The notes below the pieces were generated by a model. That model saw only the letters and a program-made list of their open reading frames with translations, was not told the origin of the DNA and did no database searches. The translations under genes were made by a program, and so were the position numbers. A DNA stretch of 51,394 bases from Betaproteobacteria bacterium (GTDB taxonomy: Bacteria; Pseudomonadota; Gammaproteobacteria; Burkholderiales; Casimicrobiaceae), in contig JAAFJI010000002.1 in the NCBI GenBank assembly GCA_013298045.1, positions 1-51,394 of the forward strand, written 5' to 3'. This document shows, piece by piece, positions 35,101 to 43,603 of the stretch. The stretch's first letter is position 1, and every line of letters begins with the position of its first letter.

Positions 35101-35752
35101 GCAGCGCGCTGGTAGACCACCAGAACGCGCGCTGCGCGGGCAGCGGATGTGCGGCCTCGATGCCTGCAAGCGCGCGCTCCATGATGGCCAGGCCCGACGC
35201 CGCTGTACCGCCGCGCAGCCAGTCTAGAAATCCGCGTTGAAAATCGCGGCGATGGCGCAGAAGATAGGCTGGGAGTTTGGCGGTTTCAACCGGTTCTGCC
35301 TCGGCCATGAAACGCGGCTTGCGAGAAAGATCCGGAAAGAAAAGATCGGCCGGTCCAAAACGCACTTTGCGCAATCGACCCAGCGTGAGGTACTCGGGCA
35401 AAAATCGCAACGGCACCGGCTGACCGCCCACGGCAATCTCTTCAAGGTGCGCAATCAACCGACGACACGCGCTCGCGATCGTTTGAAGTGCCTCGGGTGC
35501 TGGTGCCTCCGGCGGGTCGGGAAGATGCATCTCGAACTCGCGCAGCAATACGGCGAGCCCCTCTACCCCAACCAACTCGAACGCACCAGCCGCGCGGTGC
35601 ACGTTCGCTCGAACCGACGCAACCGAGCCTGTGCTGTCTCCTGCCTGGATACGCGTGATGCCATCGAGGGCGGCGAGCAGCGTAGCGTCAAGCTCCGCTT
35701 TCACCCAAACGATTGGCCCACTGTCCAGATCCAGTGGAATATCTACCGCCAC
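29177..35752 (-). CDS. chpA: ChpA-type hybrid chemotaxis histidine kinase (type IV pili)
   Basis: 2191 residues. It is the CheA homologue of the Pil-Chp system that controls twitching motility. From N to C: an Hpt-like helical bundle at the very start (VHRAAGAFELVG); canonical Hpt sites FHTLKGSGRMVG (about 718), SHTLCGIHRTAG (about 1000) and LHTLKGSARMAG (about 1330), with long Ala/Pro-rich linkers between; a dimerisation helix pair; an HATPase domain with HLVRNSLAHGIE and GRGVGMDVVR (about 1650-1760); a CheW-like domain; and a C-terminal receiver with phospho-Asp in ILLDIEMPRMDG (about 2117). GTG 35752 is the start: AAAGGAG lies seven bases upstream. A terminator follows it. Confidence 0.93.
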   Translation of the reverse strand: MAVDIPLDLDSGPIVWVKAELDATLLAALDGITRIQAGDSTGSVASVRANVHRAAGAFELVGVEGLAVLLREFEMHLPDPPEAPAPEALQTIASACRRLIAHLEEIAVGGQPVPLRFLPEYLTLGRLRKVRFGPADLFFPDLSRKPRFMAEAEPVETAKLPAYLLRHRRDFQRGFLDWLRGGTAASGLAIMERALAGIEAAHPLPAQRAFWWSTSALLEAAQVDEIGASTSIKQLFARVDLQIRRLVEGSTKVADRLKREVLYHVARVSTSSPRCDEVKALYGLEVLVPKRVPRELDIVALRPAIDHLNELVNRCKEEWGAVSTQRAGAAERLVTALAELPRACDAIGLRSLSELGSGLANVAPLIATRSLTDEASLEFASCLLLLETSTQHLAALPRNFAAEVSTALKRLGYASSRAPIPAELVDDIGSGSLTRLAQERETIAQVCREIRTNMRQVEAALDAVFRDPAAVEDLGAVPGLLAQVSGALRLLGWNDANTIIAAASDRVATLVADPSGVQPEEIDRVANVLAGFGFYIDARERKEAGAEAILESLVRSLRGEAASVVSSQTEHSVELALGSRIRALKSEFANFQGNVNDTQARAALVTGLNDVRRDAELLDDAPLVRAAKASLDLLAAPAIDLAALRAELVPVLGVSAAPQPVSAETQRILEASPDSQDDALLEIFVEEADEVVGNIKRAMVEYSSAPSRRDLLVDIRRGFHTLKGSGRMVGLSALGDAAWSVERVLNPVLEESRSLSSHESELIEVAATQFERWVRELQTSGRADVPADPFAAWVAKCNIAPLPSATPAAQSTPRASVEQRIAASQDSVALPTAAAASAAAAAAAAGAAALSFSLDESKPSLAAAPAARSVEDATSLPTLEFVTTPLAVAPPAPAAPDFEGMLSPSAPASDPVAIPFEEILFEPLPVPPSPAVSAPAAAATVSAVPSLPTWSDEIELDGVRVSRTLFSIMGDEARSHLATLDQEFSLMQFDPGLLPSDSMVRASHTLCGIHRTAGFDAIGHLAGLLEDALISVRRSKRVEASLALLADSIETLRAAVLRLQTQTPMSDAEAGAIAEACERLESFIAASGGARGGAAAEMAARASIDEEQSFDIEEIEFDLPAEFDHAPPSVAPLEVILAPEAPPVLVEVRAPVVEPTLATPVAEALAPVADTPVATPSPSVEAEPLSLGGLGAFGAMGVGAVGVGAIGLGGSLGVAAASVEPSLTQPSQPIEPTQLADTLPQKTVVSDPSVTVSVPVDMRGASPLIAASTPSATTPTTEDPLLGINDDIDVQVLPIFLEEAHELFPVASSQLRAWRAAPLDRGNLDSLKRTLHTLKGSARMAGAMRLGELTHIVESAVEEKSGNWTEGELDRIEERFDDVAFVLDALIAGKHDVVLPRFAAPAEPAPSDVPESASAVVAGDAIAGALATAGLTAVEEAVAPASAAATFAAPAAQPVSVATTTTAATAISSAESAVAFLRVRTDAVESLADEAGEIAINRSRIESELRGIKSSFSDLTSFVARLRTLLREIEIQGESQIQSRLDQESTFDPLEFDRYTRFQELTRSLAEGVNDVATVQQNLVKNIDDAETALAAQTRLSRSVQLRLQSLRTVPFSTVSERLYRVLRQTAKDVNKRANLDIEGGRIEIDRGVLERLMPVLEHLVRNSLAHGIEMPEQRQQRGKAEIGEINIAVKQQGNEVAIVFSDDGSGIALERVRQRAIAVGLAVDGDALNDAQLIEFIFRPGFSTADSITAVAGRGVGMDVVRSELAALGGRVVAATTAGVGTTFTLSVPLTLAVTQVLLVDIAGTVYGLPSSLIDTVRQLPSRERMIALTAKQIEVAGKFLPYRSMSVLLGGRPNATQHKTYSVAFVRVGEAAAAIEIDRVIGNQEVVAKPYGPQLARLPGMAGLTVLGDGRIVLLMDPLALLRASADASVRTATPTAAVASTPVAPVVASLPSVEAIVPTVSIEPMVKTPAPATSSVAPSEPIAAPASLPVAALAVGDEHTHAPVAAPSVAAAGAASTTAEPIVITEPVLFATPSPVATPTVVVAAPPAPPPEPEPEPEVLGRLPIVLVVDDSLTVRKITSRLLDREGYKSMTAKDGLDALQVLSTVNPDVILLDIEMPRMDGFEFARTIKSDNRQNNIPIIMITSRTAEKHRSHAQELGVNEYVGKPYQDDELLALIAKYTSHVVRPQ

Positions 35753-35805
35753 GCGAACACTCCTTTAAGTCCCGATTGAATGTTTGAATCGTTCTTGATG
35801 ATCGA

Positions 35806-38004
35806 TCAAACCTTGAAGCCTGCCACCGACGAGCGCAGGGTTTGCGAGAGCCGAGCCAGTTCCTCAACGGACACGTTTGTTTGTTGGGTACCGCGAGAGG
35901 TCTCCTCGGTTACGGCGAGAATGTCCTGCATACCGCGCGTCACTTCAGAGACCGATTGCGATTGCGTTTGCGTCTGCGACGAAATGTTGCCCACGATGCC
36001 TGCTAGGTCGCGCGAAACACGGTTAATTTCTGCGAGCGCTTGACCGGCGGCGTCGGAGAGTCGAGTTCCTTCCACAACCCCCTGCGTCGTTTTTTCCATC
36101 GCGTTGACTGCGTCCTGAGTGTCGGCCTGAATCGCTCGAACCAGCGCTTCGATCTGTTTCGTCGCTTCGGCGGAGCGTTCAGCGAGTCGTTGAACCTCTT
36201 CGGCAACCACCGTAAAGCCGCGACCGGCTTCACCGGCGGAGGCAGCCTGGATGGCGGCATTCAGAGCGAGAACGTTCGTTTGCTCGGTAATGTCGGAAAT
36301 CAGTTCGACGATTTCGCCAATTTCTTGTGACGACTCACCGAGGCGCTTGATTCGTTTCGACGATTCTTGAATCTGAGCGCGAATCTCGTTCATGCCGGAA
36401 ATCTGGTTTTGTACGGCGAGCGCTCCCTGCTCGGAGGCGGACAATGACTGTTGCGCCACTCGCGCACCTTGCGACGCAGACGACGACACGTCGTTAATCG
36501 ACTGCGCCATTTGCAGCACGAGCGCCGAAGCTTTTTGGATCTCGGTCGATTGTCGCTGCGAAGCTTGATACAGGCGCTGTGAAATCGATTGAGCGGTTTG
36601 TGTGGCGCTTGTAACGTCTGTCGTCGTCGAGTTAATGTCGGTAACGACCTTGCGAAGTTCGTCCACCGTGAAGTTGATGGAGTCGGCGATTGCGCCCGTC
36701 ACGTCTTCGGTCACCGACGCATGCACTGTCAAATCACCGTCCGCCAAAGTGCCCATTTCATTGAGCAAGCGCAAAATAGCTTCCTGGTTACGCTGGTTTT
36801 CGACTTCAATCTCGGCGGCGCGTGCACGTGCTTCGTTGAGGTACAAGTAACCAAGCAAGATACCGAAAAGAATCGAGAGGACCCCAAACAAGCCCGCAAG
36901 CCAGAGCGCGAACGCACTGGTATTGCCGGTTCCTTCGTAGGTAGCGGCGAGTTTGCGGGCATCTTCCATCAGCGGCTCGGCTTCTTGCGAAATTACCTTG
37001 GCGGCCTGTTTGCCCGAAAGCAAACGAGGCATCGCGCGAAGCACTTCGACGAGACGCTTTTCGGTGTCCTGGAAACGAGTACCAATTTCGGTAAGCGTCT
37101 GCTTCGTTTCCGGGTCGCGCACCGGGTTGACGCGAAGGGTTTCGCTGCCCTGTGTCAAGCCGTTGACGATGTCGCGGAAAGTTGCCGTGTCTTTGCCGAG
37201 CAGGAACGCTACGTCGGAGTCGACTTCGTCGCCGATCAGCGCGTTGGCGTTTTTTGCAATACGCTGGGTCAACATCACGAGGTTGTTCGACAGCGCGCTT
37301 TCGCGGCTGCCGGCACCGGAAAGCTGCGTGGCAAGCTGCTCGGTCAACTCGAGAAGCCCCTGGTTACCTTGGTTCACGTTACTAACAGCCGCCGACAGCG
37401 AGGTAAGAATCGCCCGCGACGCCATCAACTCCTCGACTTTTGGCTCGAGCGCCGCCCATCGCTTGTCGAGCGCGGCCGCCGCGCCGACGGTTGCGGCGGA
37501 CTGCGGCTCCGACAGTGCGACACCACGATAGTCGCCGCCTTTTGTGAGTGCGGTGAGGTTTTGTTTGAACTGATCGCGACTGCCGCTCAAAATATCGAAC
37601 GCACCGCCAAGCCCCATCTCCGACTGTGCACTGCCGCGTGCGAGTCGCTGAGCTAGCATCTGCATCTCAGTTGCGGCGGAAACCTGCGCAGTCGTCTTCC
37701 TTGCTTCAAGGGCGTAGAGACCGAAAAAGATCAACATCAACACGAAGCTAATGGCCAGCAGCGAGACCAAAAGCTGGAACTGCTTTGACGAGGGCCAATG
37801 TCCGATGAAAGGCAACCTGCGACCTCCGGTCGATCCCTGGGAGGCGGTGCGAAGCTGCTCCACCACCGACACCGAGTCGTTGCCCGAGTAACCAGCAGCC
37901 GACATGATCGCTGTGTCGGTAGCGATTGGCGTTGCCATCACGGTCGGTACAGCAACCGCCGCCGGTGCCTTGTCGCCAAAGAGTTTTCCAAGTTTCAGTT
38001 TCAT
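35806..38004 (-). CDS. pilJ: PilJ methyl-accepting chemotaxis protein
   Basis: 732 residues. First membrane segment at about 80-102 ([20 protein letters not shown]), a periplasmic region with repeated [29 protein letters not shown]-type PilJ helices, then a second segment at about 366-390 followed by HAMP and the signalling tip ([31 protein letters not shown]). It senses surface or pilus signals for ChpA. ATG 38004 is preferred over 38010 because AAGGA abuts the earlier ATG but sits six bases from the later one. A 40-residue low-complexity cytoplasmic N-terminus precedes the first membrane segment. Confidence 0.93.
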   Translation of the reverse strand: MKLKLGKLFGDKAPAAVAVPTVMATPIATDTAIMSAAGYSGNDSVSVVEQLRTASQGSTGGRRLPFIGHWPSSKQFQLLVSLLAISFVLMLIFFGLYALEARKTTAQVSAATEMQMLAQRLARGSAQSEMGLGGAFDILSGSRDQFKQNLTALTKGGDYRGVALSEPQSAATVGAAAALDKRWAALEPKVEELMASRAILTSLSAAVSNVNQGNQGLLELTEQLATQLSGAGSRESALSNNLVMLTQRIAKNANALIGDEVDSDVAFLLGKDTATFRDIVNGLTQGSETLRVNPVRDPETKQTLTEIGTRFQDTEKRLVEVLRAMPRLLSGKQAAKVISQEAEPLMEDARKLAATYEGTGNTSAFALWLAGLFGVLSILFGILLGYLYLNEARARAAEIEVENQRNQEAILRLLNEMGTLADGDLTVHASVTEDVTGAIADSINFTVDELRKVVTDINSTTTDVTSATQTAQSISQRLYQASQRQSTEIQKASALVLQMAQSINDVSSSASQGARVAQQSLSASEQGALAVQNQISGMNEIRAQIQESSKRIKRLGESSQEIGEIVELISDITEQTNVLALNAAIQAASAGEAGRGFTVVAEEVQRLAERSAEATKQIEALVRAIQADTQDAVNAMEKTTQGVVEGTRLSDAAGQALAEINRVSRDLAGIVGNISSQTQTQSQSVSEVTRGMQDILAVTEETSRGTQQTNVSVEELARLSQTLRSSVAGFKV

Positions 38005-38027
38005 ACTCATTCCTTAACAAAAGGCGT

Positions 38028-38543
38028 CTATACCACTTGTAAAAATTCGGTTTGCTCTACCAATTTGCCCAAATCTGCCTCACGCCAGACAATTCCGTCA
38101 GCATCTGTCAGCCTGGCTTTTTCCCACGGTGCAAGCGTTGCGTCTGTCAACGGACGCATCGCGTCCAGCAGGCGCAGTCCAATCACCCGGTCCACCATCA
38201 GCGCGGTGCGCAGTCGCGCCAGCCGCTGCCCGAGCAACACCACCCGCGTCGCCGCAGTCATCGCCGAACGGCGGGTCCCCTGCATCCATGCCGGCAGGTC
38301 GCTTACCGCATAGAGCGTGCCGCGCACGTTGGCAATGCCTAAGAACCAGCTTTTGGCGAATGGCACCGAGGTGAATTGCGCGATCTGCGCAACCTCGGCG
38401 ATATCGGCCAAATCGAGCAGCAGGTTGTGATCGGCAACGCGAACGGCGAGTCGTGACTCGCGTTTTGGCTGCGCGGCAGCAAGCTTCAGGCGAGCGCCGA
38501 GCGCTTCCTGAAAACTTACCAATCGGTTTCTGTCCCTCGCCAT
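38028..38543 (-). CDS. pilI: PilI, CheW-like coupling protein
   Basis: 171 residues. A CheW domain (WFLGIANVRGTLYAVSDLPAWM and TRVVLLG) couples the PilJ receptor to the ChpA kinase. It lies between pilH and pilJ in the standard pilG-pilH-pilI-pilJ-chpA order. No signal peptide; cytoplasmic. Confidence 0.9.
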   Translation of the reverse strand: MARDRNRLVSFQEALGARLKLAAAQPKRESRLAVRVADHNLLLDLADIAEVAQIAQFTSVPFAKSWFLGIANVRGTLYAVSDLPAWMQGTRRSAMTAATRVVLLGQRLARLRTALMVDRVIGLRLLDAMRPLTDATLAPWEKARLTDADGIVWREADLGKLVEQTEFLQVV

Positions 38544-38608
38544 GTTTTGCCCCTACTTACCTGTTTGCAACGCTTATGCGCTGCAAGCGTTGCCAATGCG
38601 GTTTGTCG

Positions 38609-38974
38609 TCAACCGAGTCGCGCGATCTTTTCCAGCAACTCGGCCGCGACCACCGGTTTGACCACGTAGTCGCGTGCGCCTTGACGCATGCCCCAGATTT
38701 TGTCGGTCTCCTGGCTTTTGGTCGTACAGATGATCACCGGGATGTGCTTGGTGTCGGCGTCTTTCGAAATCTGTCGCGTCGCCTGAAAACCGTTTAACCC
38801 CGGCATCACCACATCCATGACGATCAAGTCCGGCATGATCGCCTTTGCCATCGAGACGGCTTGCTCGCCACTATCGCACTGGCTGACCTGGTAGCCCGCG
38901 CCACTGAGAAGCTCTGAAAGGAAGTGCCGCTCGGTTGGAGAATCGTCAACAACAAGAATACTTTTTATGCTCAT
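38609..38974 (-). CDS. pilH: PilH response regulator
   Basis: 121 residues, a single receiver domain. Acidic pocket VVDDSPTERH, phospho-Asp in LIVMDVVMPGLNG, Thr in ICTTKS and Lys in YVVKPV are present. In the Pil-Chp system PilH counteracts PilG, possibly as a phosphate sink, and influences pilus retraction. Four bases separate it from the preceding pilG stop, so they are cotranscribed. Confidence 0.9.
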   Translation of the reverse strand: MSIKSILVVDDSPTERHFLSELLSGAGYQVSQCDSGEQAVSMAKAIMPDLIVMDVVMPGLNGFQATRQISKDADTKHIPVIICTTKSQETDKIWGMRQGARDYVVKPVVAAELLEKIARLG

Positions 38975-38977
38975 AGA

Positions 38978-39403
38978 TTAAGCGGTCAGTGAACCGGGTT
39001 TATTTAGGAAGCCGTCGACGGCGCTGATCAACGTGTCTTTGGTAAATGGCTTTGTCAGGTACTGATCCGAGCCCACCATCCGTCCGCGCGCGCGATCGAA
39101 CAAGCCGTCTTTCGACGACAACATCACCACGGGTGTTGCCTTGAACTTCGCGTGCTTCTTGATGAGCGCACAGGTGAGATAGCCGTCAAGCCTCGGCATC
39201 ATGATATCGACAAAGATAACGTCGGGCTGATGGTCGGCGATTTTCGCCAATGCATCGAAACCGTCTTCGGCGAGCACGACCTGATACCCCGCCTGCAGCA
39301 GAAAAATTTCTGCGCTGCGTCGAATCGTGTTGCTGTCGTCGATCACCATCACCTTGGTAGTCGAGTGGCCGTTGGCGGGCGAAGCACTGTGATCTGTGGA
39401 CAT
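38978..39403 (-). CDS. pilG: PilG response regulator
   Basis: 141 residues from ATG 39403. The receiver has VIDDSNTIRRSAEIFLLQAGYQV, phospho-Asp in VIFVDIMMPRLDGYLTCALIK, then SSKDGLFDRARGRMVGSDQYLTKPF. The IMMPRLDGYLTCALIKKH and DRARGRMVGSDQYLTKPF stretches are PilG-specific. It promotes pilus extension when phosphorylated by ChpA. The start is set by the family; the frame extends further upstream but without similarity. First gene of the operon. Confidence 0.9.
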   Translation of the reverse strand: MSTDHSASPANGHSTTKVMVIDDSNTIRRSAEIFLLQAGYQVVLAEDGFDALAKIADHQPDVIFVDIMMPRLDGYLTCALIKKHAKFKATPVVMLSSKDGLFDRARGRMVGSDQYLTKPFTKDTLISAVDGFLNKPGSLTA

Positions 39404-39580
39404 AGAAGGTCGGAAAAATACCTGCAGATTGCGTAGTGTGCCACGACAGCGCCGCCGAAGCACGAAGGAAACCACTCGATACCCAGCGTACGCCACGGCG
39501 TGTGGATTCAAAGCAACGATAGCCACTGGGTGACGGAAACCGTCACGAGACCGAGCAATGCGACGCGTTTTGTCGCTTTG

Positions 39581-41167
39581 CTAGTTTGCGCGTCCGAGAA
39601 AGCGCTGGTAGGCGACGTTGTCGGTCTCTTCGACCCAACCGTACTGATGATCGGCGAGGGTTGCGAGAAAATGGTCGAGTGCGGGCTGCTCCTCGTTTGG
39701 CGCGAGAATCCCGGCGAGTACACGGCCGACGTCGGCACCGTGGTTTCGATAGTGGAAAAGTGTGATGTTCCAGCCGCGATTCATCGTGCGCAGGAATTCG
39801 ACCAGCGCACCCGGTCGCTCCGGAAAATCGAAGCGGAAGATGCGCTCGCCGGCCGCTCCGCTGGCATGACCGCCCACGAGATGCCGGATATGGAGTTTTG
39901 CAGTTTCATTGTCCGACAAATCGTCGGTCTCGAGCCCGTGCGCCTGAAAGGATTTCGCCAGTGCCGCTGCCTCCGCACGATCGCTGACCTCGACACCGAC
40001 GAAGATGTGAGCCTTTTTGCCCTCGGCGTAGCGATAGTTGAATTCGGTGATTGCCCGCTGCCCGATCAACTCGCAGAATTTGAGGAAACTGCCCGGTTCT
40101 TCGGGAATGGTGACTGTGTAGATGGCCTCTCGCCCTTCGCCAATGACGGCTCGCTCGGCGACAAAGCGCAGTCGGTCGAAGTTCATGTTGGCACCGCAGG
40201 CGACCGCCACCAAGGTTTGACCGCTGACCGATTTAGCGGCTACGTATTTCTTCAGTCCCGCAATCGAGATTGCACCTGCGGGCTCCAGAATGCTGCGGCA
40301 ATCGGTGTAGACATCCTTGATCGCCGCACAGATTTCGTCGGTTGAAACGGTGAGTGTTTCGTCCACAACGGATTGGCATACGCGAAATGTCTCCTCGCCG
40401 ACGAGCTTTACCGCAACGCCGTCGGCGAACAAGCCGACGCTTGTGAGCTCGACCCGCTCGCCTGCCTCGAGGGAGCGAGTCATCGCGTCGGAGTCTGCCG
40501 CCTGTACCGCGATCACACGAATGTCCGGGCGTACGGCTTTGATGTAGGCACCGATCCCGGCGATTAAACCGCCGCCGCCAATGGCGACGAACACTGCGTC
40601 GATCGGTCCGCGCTGCTGGCGCAAGATCTCCATGCCGATCGTGCCCTGACCGGCGATGACGTCCGGATCGTCGTACGGGTGAACGAAGCTTTTGGCTTCG
40701 CGTTCGGCAATTTCAAGCGCGTGCTTGTACGAATCGGAATAGGACTCGCCGTGCAACACGACGTGTGCACCGCGCGCCTTCACCGCATTGACCTTAATCG
40801 CCGGCGTCGTGCTCGGCATCACGATGGTTGCTTTGCAGTTGAGTTTTTGTGCGGCGAGCGCAACGCCCTGCGCGTGATTGCCGCTGCTTGCTGCGACCAC
40901 GCCACGTGCGAGCTGCTCACTCGTCAAGTGAGCCATTTTGTTGTACGCACCGCGCAGTTTGAAGGAGAACACCGGTTGTTCATCCTCGCGCTTGATCAGC
41001 ACGTGGTTGCCAATGCGTGCCGACAGCGCAGGGGCTGGCGAGAGCGAGGTTTCGATCGCCACGTCGTAGACGCGGGCGTTGAGGATGCGTTTGAGGTAGT
41101 CCAAAGTCGTTTTGTTGTGGCGTCGCGGCAGCGGCGTGCGCGCTCTTGCACGTATATTTCTACCCAT
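39581..41167 (-). CDS. ilvA: Threonine ammonia-lyase (biosynthetic threonine dehydratase)
   Basis: About 528 residues. It converts threonine to 2-oxobutanoate, the first step to isoleucine. PLP lysine in FSFKLRGAYNKM, the PLP phosphate loop GGGGLIAGI, SSGNHAQGVA, and two C-terminal ACT-like domains (YTVTIPEEPGSFLKFC and FRFDFPERPGALVEFL) that carry isoleucine feedback. The start is uncertain: ATG 41167 and 41197 and a TTG at 41104 are all in frame and none has a clear ribosome binding site; family similarity begins at TLDYLKRIL near the TTG. It is divergent from rpiA. Confidence 0.95.
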   Translation of the reverse strand: MGRNIRARARTPLPRRHNKTTLDYLKRILNARVYDVAIETSLSPAPALSARIGNHVLIKREDEQPVFSFKLRGAYNKMAHLTSEQLARGVVAASSGNHAQGVALAAQKLNCKATIVMPSTTPAIKVNAVKARGAHVVLHGESYSDSYKHALEIAEREAKSFVHPYDDPDVIAGQGTIGMEILRQQRGPIDAVFVAIGGGGLIAGIGAYIKAVRPDIRVIAVQAADSDAMTRSLEAGERVELTSVGLFADGVAVKLVGEETFRVCQSVVDETLTVSTDEICAAIKDVYTDCRSILEPAGAISIAGLKKYVAAKSVSGQTLVAVACGANMNFDRLRFVAERAVIGEGREAIYTVTIPEEPGSFLKFCELIGQRAITEFNYRYAEGKKAHIFVGVEVSDRAEAAALAKSFQAHGLETDDLSDNETAKLHIRHLVGGHASGAAGERIFRFDFPERPGALVEFLRTMNRGWNITLFHYRNHGADVGRVLAGILAPNEEQPALDHFLATLADHQYGWVEETDNVAYQRFLGRAN

Positions 41168-41218
41168 TCTATGAGGGGTTGCCGCCTGTGGCGACACCGC
41201 CGTGCCAAGGAGTCCGCT

Positions 41219-41908
41219 TTGAGTGCCACCGACGACAAAAAACTCCTGCAGAAACGCGCGGCAGCAGCCACCGCGCTCACGCTCGTCAGGCCGGGGGAAA
41301 TCATTGGCATCGGCAGCGGTTCGACGGTCGCTGAATTCATCAGGTTACTGGCACCGCTCGCGCCGCAAATCCCGGGCGTCGTGGTCGCCTCATCAGCAAG
41401 CGAAAAGCTGGCGCTTGCTGCCTCACTACGCGTTTTCTCGCTCAACGATGTAGCGCCGCCCGTGCTCTACTTTGACGGGGCCGACGAAATCGACCCCCGC
41501 TTTTGCATGATCAAGGGCGGTGGCGCTGCGCTCACGCGCGAGAAAGTGATCGCGAGCGCGAGCGGACGCTTCATCTGCATGGTCGATGAAAGTAAGTTAG
41601 TCGCCGAACTCGGCGCGTTTGCGCTGCCGGTCGAAGTCATCCCGATGGCAATGCGCTTTGTAATGTCGAAACTAAAGCTTCTTGGCGGTACGCCTCGTTT
41701 GAGAGGCGATTCACTCACAGACAATGGTAACTTGTTAATTGACGTAAGTGGCCTGAATTACTCAAATCCTGAGGCATTAGAGCGGGAAGTTAACTCGATT
41801 CCTGGCGTGGTCTGCAATGGCGTGTTTGCGCTTCGGCGTGCCGACGAATTGATTATTGCGGGCGACACTGTGCGCCACCTTCGTGCGCCGGTCAGCCAAT
41901 GGAAGTAG
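41219..41908 (+). CDS. rpiA: Ribose-5-phosphate isomerase A
   Basis: 229 residues. It interconverts ribose-5-phosphate and ribulose-5-phosphate in the pentose phosphate pathway. GIGSGSTV, DGADEID, KGGGAALTREKVIA and the P-rich end are family hallmarks. The start is TTG 41219: AAGGAG at 41207-41212 is six bases upstream, and the upstream in-frame ATG at 41170 lacks a site. The part at about 41640-41800 uses more A/T-ending codons than its flanks. Divergent from ilvA. Confidence 0.94.
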   Translation: MSATDDKKLLQKRAAAATALTLVRPGEIIGIGSGSTVAEFIRLLAPLAPQIPGVVVASSASEKLALAASLRVFSLNDVAPPVLYFDGADEIDPRFCMIKGGGAALTREKVIASASGRFICMVDESKLVAELGAFALPVEVIPMAMRFVMSKLKLLGGTPRLRGDSLTDNGNLLIDVSGLNYSNPEALEREVNSIPGVVCNGVFALRRADELIIAGDTVRHLRAPVSQWK

Positions 41909-41945
41909 GCGCTGACTTTCGAACAATCGCCTGCTTCGTGGGAAA

Positions 41946-42665
41946 CTACCAAATTCGATCTGCGTTTTCGGGGGCCTGCACCTTGTCGCCAAAAACGAAA
42001 GCGCGGTGTGCCGATCGGTGCTCGTCGCTGACAGTCACGCCCACCATCTCGTGAGCCGATGATGCGGCAAAGCCTTCGCCCGCGGTTGCCCCAATAAACG
42101 GGCTTTTTTCGTCGCTTTCGATGTCAATCGAGGATTGTTCCCGCGTAAGCGCGAAGTAGACTTCACCGAGCAGACGCGCGTCTAGCAGCGCGCCGTGCAT
42201 ATTCCGTGACGAATTGTCGACCGAAAAGCGCTCGCACAAAGCATCTAGCGAGTTGCGTTTCCCCGGGAATTTGCCTCGCGCGAGCGCGAGCGAATCAACA
42301 ACCAGCTCGCTTGCTGCAATGAACTTAGGTTTCATGCGAAGGCGAGAAAATTCGGCTTCCAAGAATCCTAAGTCGAATGCCGCATTGTGTATGACGATGG
42401 TGGCATTTTCTAAATACGCGACCAGATCGTTGGCAATTTCTGCGAACTTGGGCTTGTCGGCGAGAAATTCAGCGGTGATTCCATGCACCGCAGCCGCGCC
42501 CGCGTCGATGTCGCGCTCGGGGTTTAAGTAGCGATGGAAATTGTTGCCGCTGACGCGGCGCTCAATGGCCTCCACCCCGGCGACCTCGATGATTCGATGT
42601 CCGAGTTTTGGGTCGAGTCCGGTGGTTTCCGTGTCGAGGAAAACGAGCCGCTCAGCTTGAACCAT
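41946..42665 (-). CDS. dnaQ: DNA polymerase III epsilon subunit (proofreading exonuclease)
   Basis: 239 residues. DEDDh exonuclease: FLDTETTGLDP (first D and E), the second D in VIHNAAFDLGFLE, and the H-D in MHGALLDARLLGEVY. A C-terminal part of about 60 residues would bind the alpha subunit. It proofreads newly made DNA. Its start overlaps the PP2C gene by 14 bases, so the two are cotranscribed. The pairing with a phosphatase and kinase is positional only; no functional link is implied. Confidence 0.93.
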   Translation of the reverse strand: MVQAERLVFLDTETTGLDPKLGHRIIEVAGVEAIERRVSGNNFHRYLNPERDIDAGAAAVHGITAEFLADKPKFAEIANDLVAYLENATIVIHNAAFDLGFLEAEFSRLRMKPKFIAASELVVDSLALARGKFPGKRNSLDALCERFSVDNSSRNMHGALLDARLLGEVYFALTREQSSIDIESDEKSPFIGATAGEGFAASSAHEMVGVTVSDEHRSAHRAFVFGDKVQAPENADRIW

Positions 42666-43578
42666 GGCGCTTGAGCGTCTCGGTGATTTCCTGCACTGCC
42701 TGTTCGATCTCGGTTTCGGACAGAGCCGGACGCCCGGACGACGGATCGGCCAGCGTCAGTGTGCGCTCCATCTGGGTGCTAAATTCACCGAGTGCAAGGG
42801 TCGAGGTTTGTGTCGTGGCGCTCTCGCTCCAGCCACCCAACGCGCTCGCCCATTTCAGTGCGATGACGCTTAAGTTGTCGCAGGTCGTGCCGGTGCGCCG
42901 CTCCGCTTCGTTGAGCATTGCGCTCGCGTTTTGCTGAACGCCGCCGCTTGAGAAACCTTTTGCGAATTCGTCATCCGTGTAGGCGCTCCACATGCCGTCG
43001 GTACAGATCACGATTGTGTCGTCGTTGTGCAGTGGAAAGCGAGGCGAAAAGTCAACCGACGGCTCAAACGCGCCACCGAGGCAAGAGAACACTTTGTTGC
43101 GGTCTGGGTGCTTGCCCGCTTCGTCGGCCGTAATAACGCCGTTGTCAACCAGGTATTGCACTTTCGAGTGGTCGCGCGTCCGGTTGATGAGCTTTCCGTT
43201 TCGCATCATGTAGAGGCGTGAATCGCCCGCATGCGCCCAAAACGCCGCGTCGTCCTGAATGATGCAGGCCACGCACGTGGTGCGCGGCGTGTCAACCATG
43301 CGAAATCGCTCGGCGTAGTCACCAAGCGCTTCGTGTGCGGCATTGATCGCGCGTTGCAGGAACAATACGGGTGACGACAGAATTGGCTTGGCTTCGGTCT
43401 CGAAGCGCTCGATGATGAGCCGCACGACGATGTGCGCCGCAATCTCTCCGCCGACGTGACCTCCCATGCCGTCGGCGACGACCAGGCAGAGCGCGTCGCG
43501 GGTATAGACGTAGCCCAGCCGATCTTGGTTGACCTTGCGCGCCCCCCGGCGCGTCTCCTGAAAAATCGAAAATTCCAT
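42652..43578 (-). CDS. PP2C-family serine/threonine phosphatase
   Basis: 308 residues. Metal-binding motifs: VNQDRLGY, VADGMGGHVGGEIA, WAHAGDSRLYMM, CTDGMW and the C-terminal DNLSVIAL. It removes phosphate from Ser/Thr, with Mn2+ or Mg2+. The next gene upstream is the matching Hanks-type kinase, 25 bases away, so the pair probably acts on the same targets. No membrane segment. About 60 residues after the core have no recognisable motif. Confidence 0.9.
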   Translation of the reverse strand: MEFSIFQETRRGARKVNQDRLGYVYTRDALCLVVADGMGGHVGGEIAAHIVVRLIIERFETEAKPILSSPVLFLQRAINAAHEALGDYAERFRMVDTPRTTCVACIIQDDAAFWAHAGDSRLYMMRNGKLINRTRDHSKVQYLVDNGVITADEAGKHPDRNKVFSCLGGAFEPSVDFSPRFPLHNDDTIVICTDGMWSAYTDDEFAKGFSSGGVQQNASAMLNEAERRTGTTCDNLSVIALKWASALGGWSESATTQTSTLALGEFSTQMERTLTLADPSSGRPALSETEIEQAVQEITETLKRHGSS

Positions 43579-43603
43579 GCGTTGTTATCGTTGGTTCGGC
43601 GCT

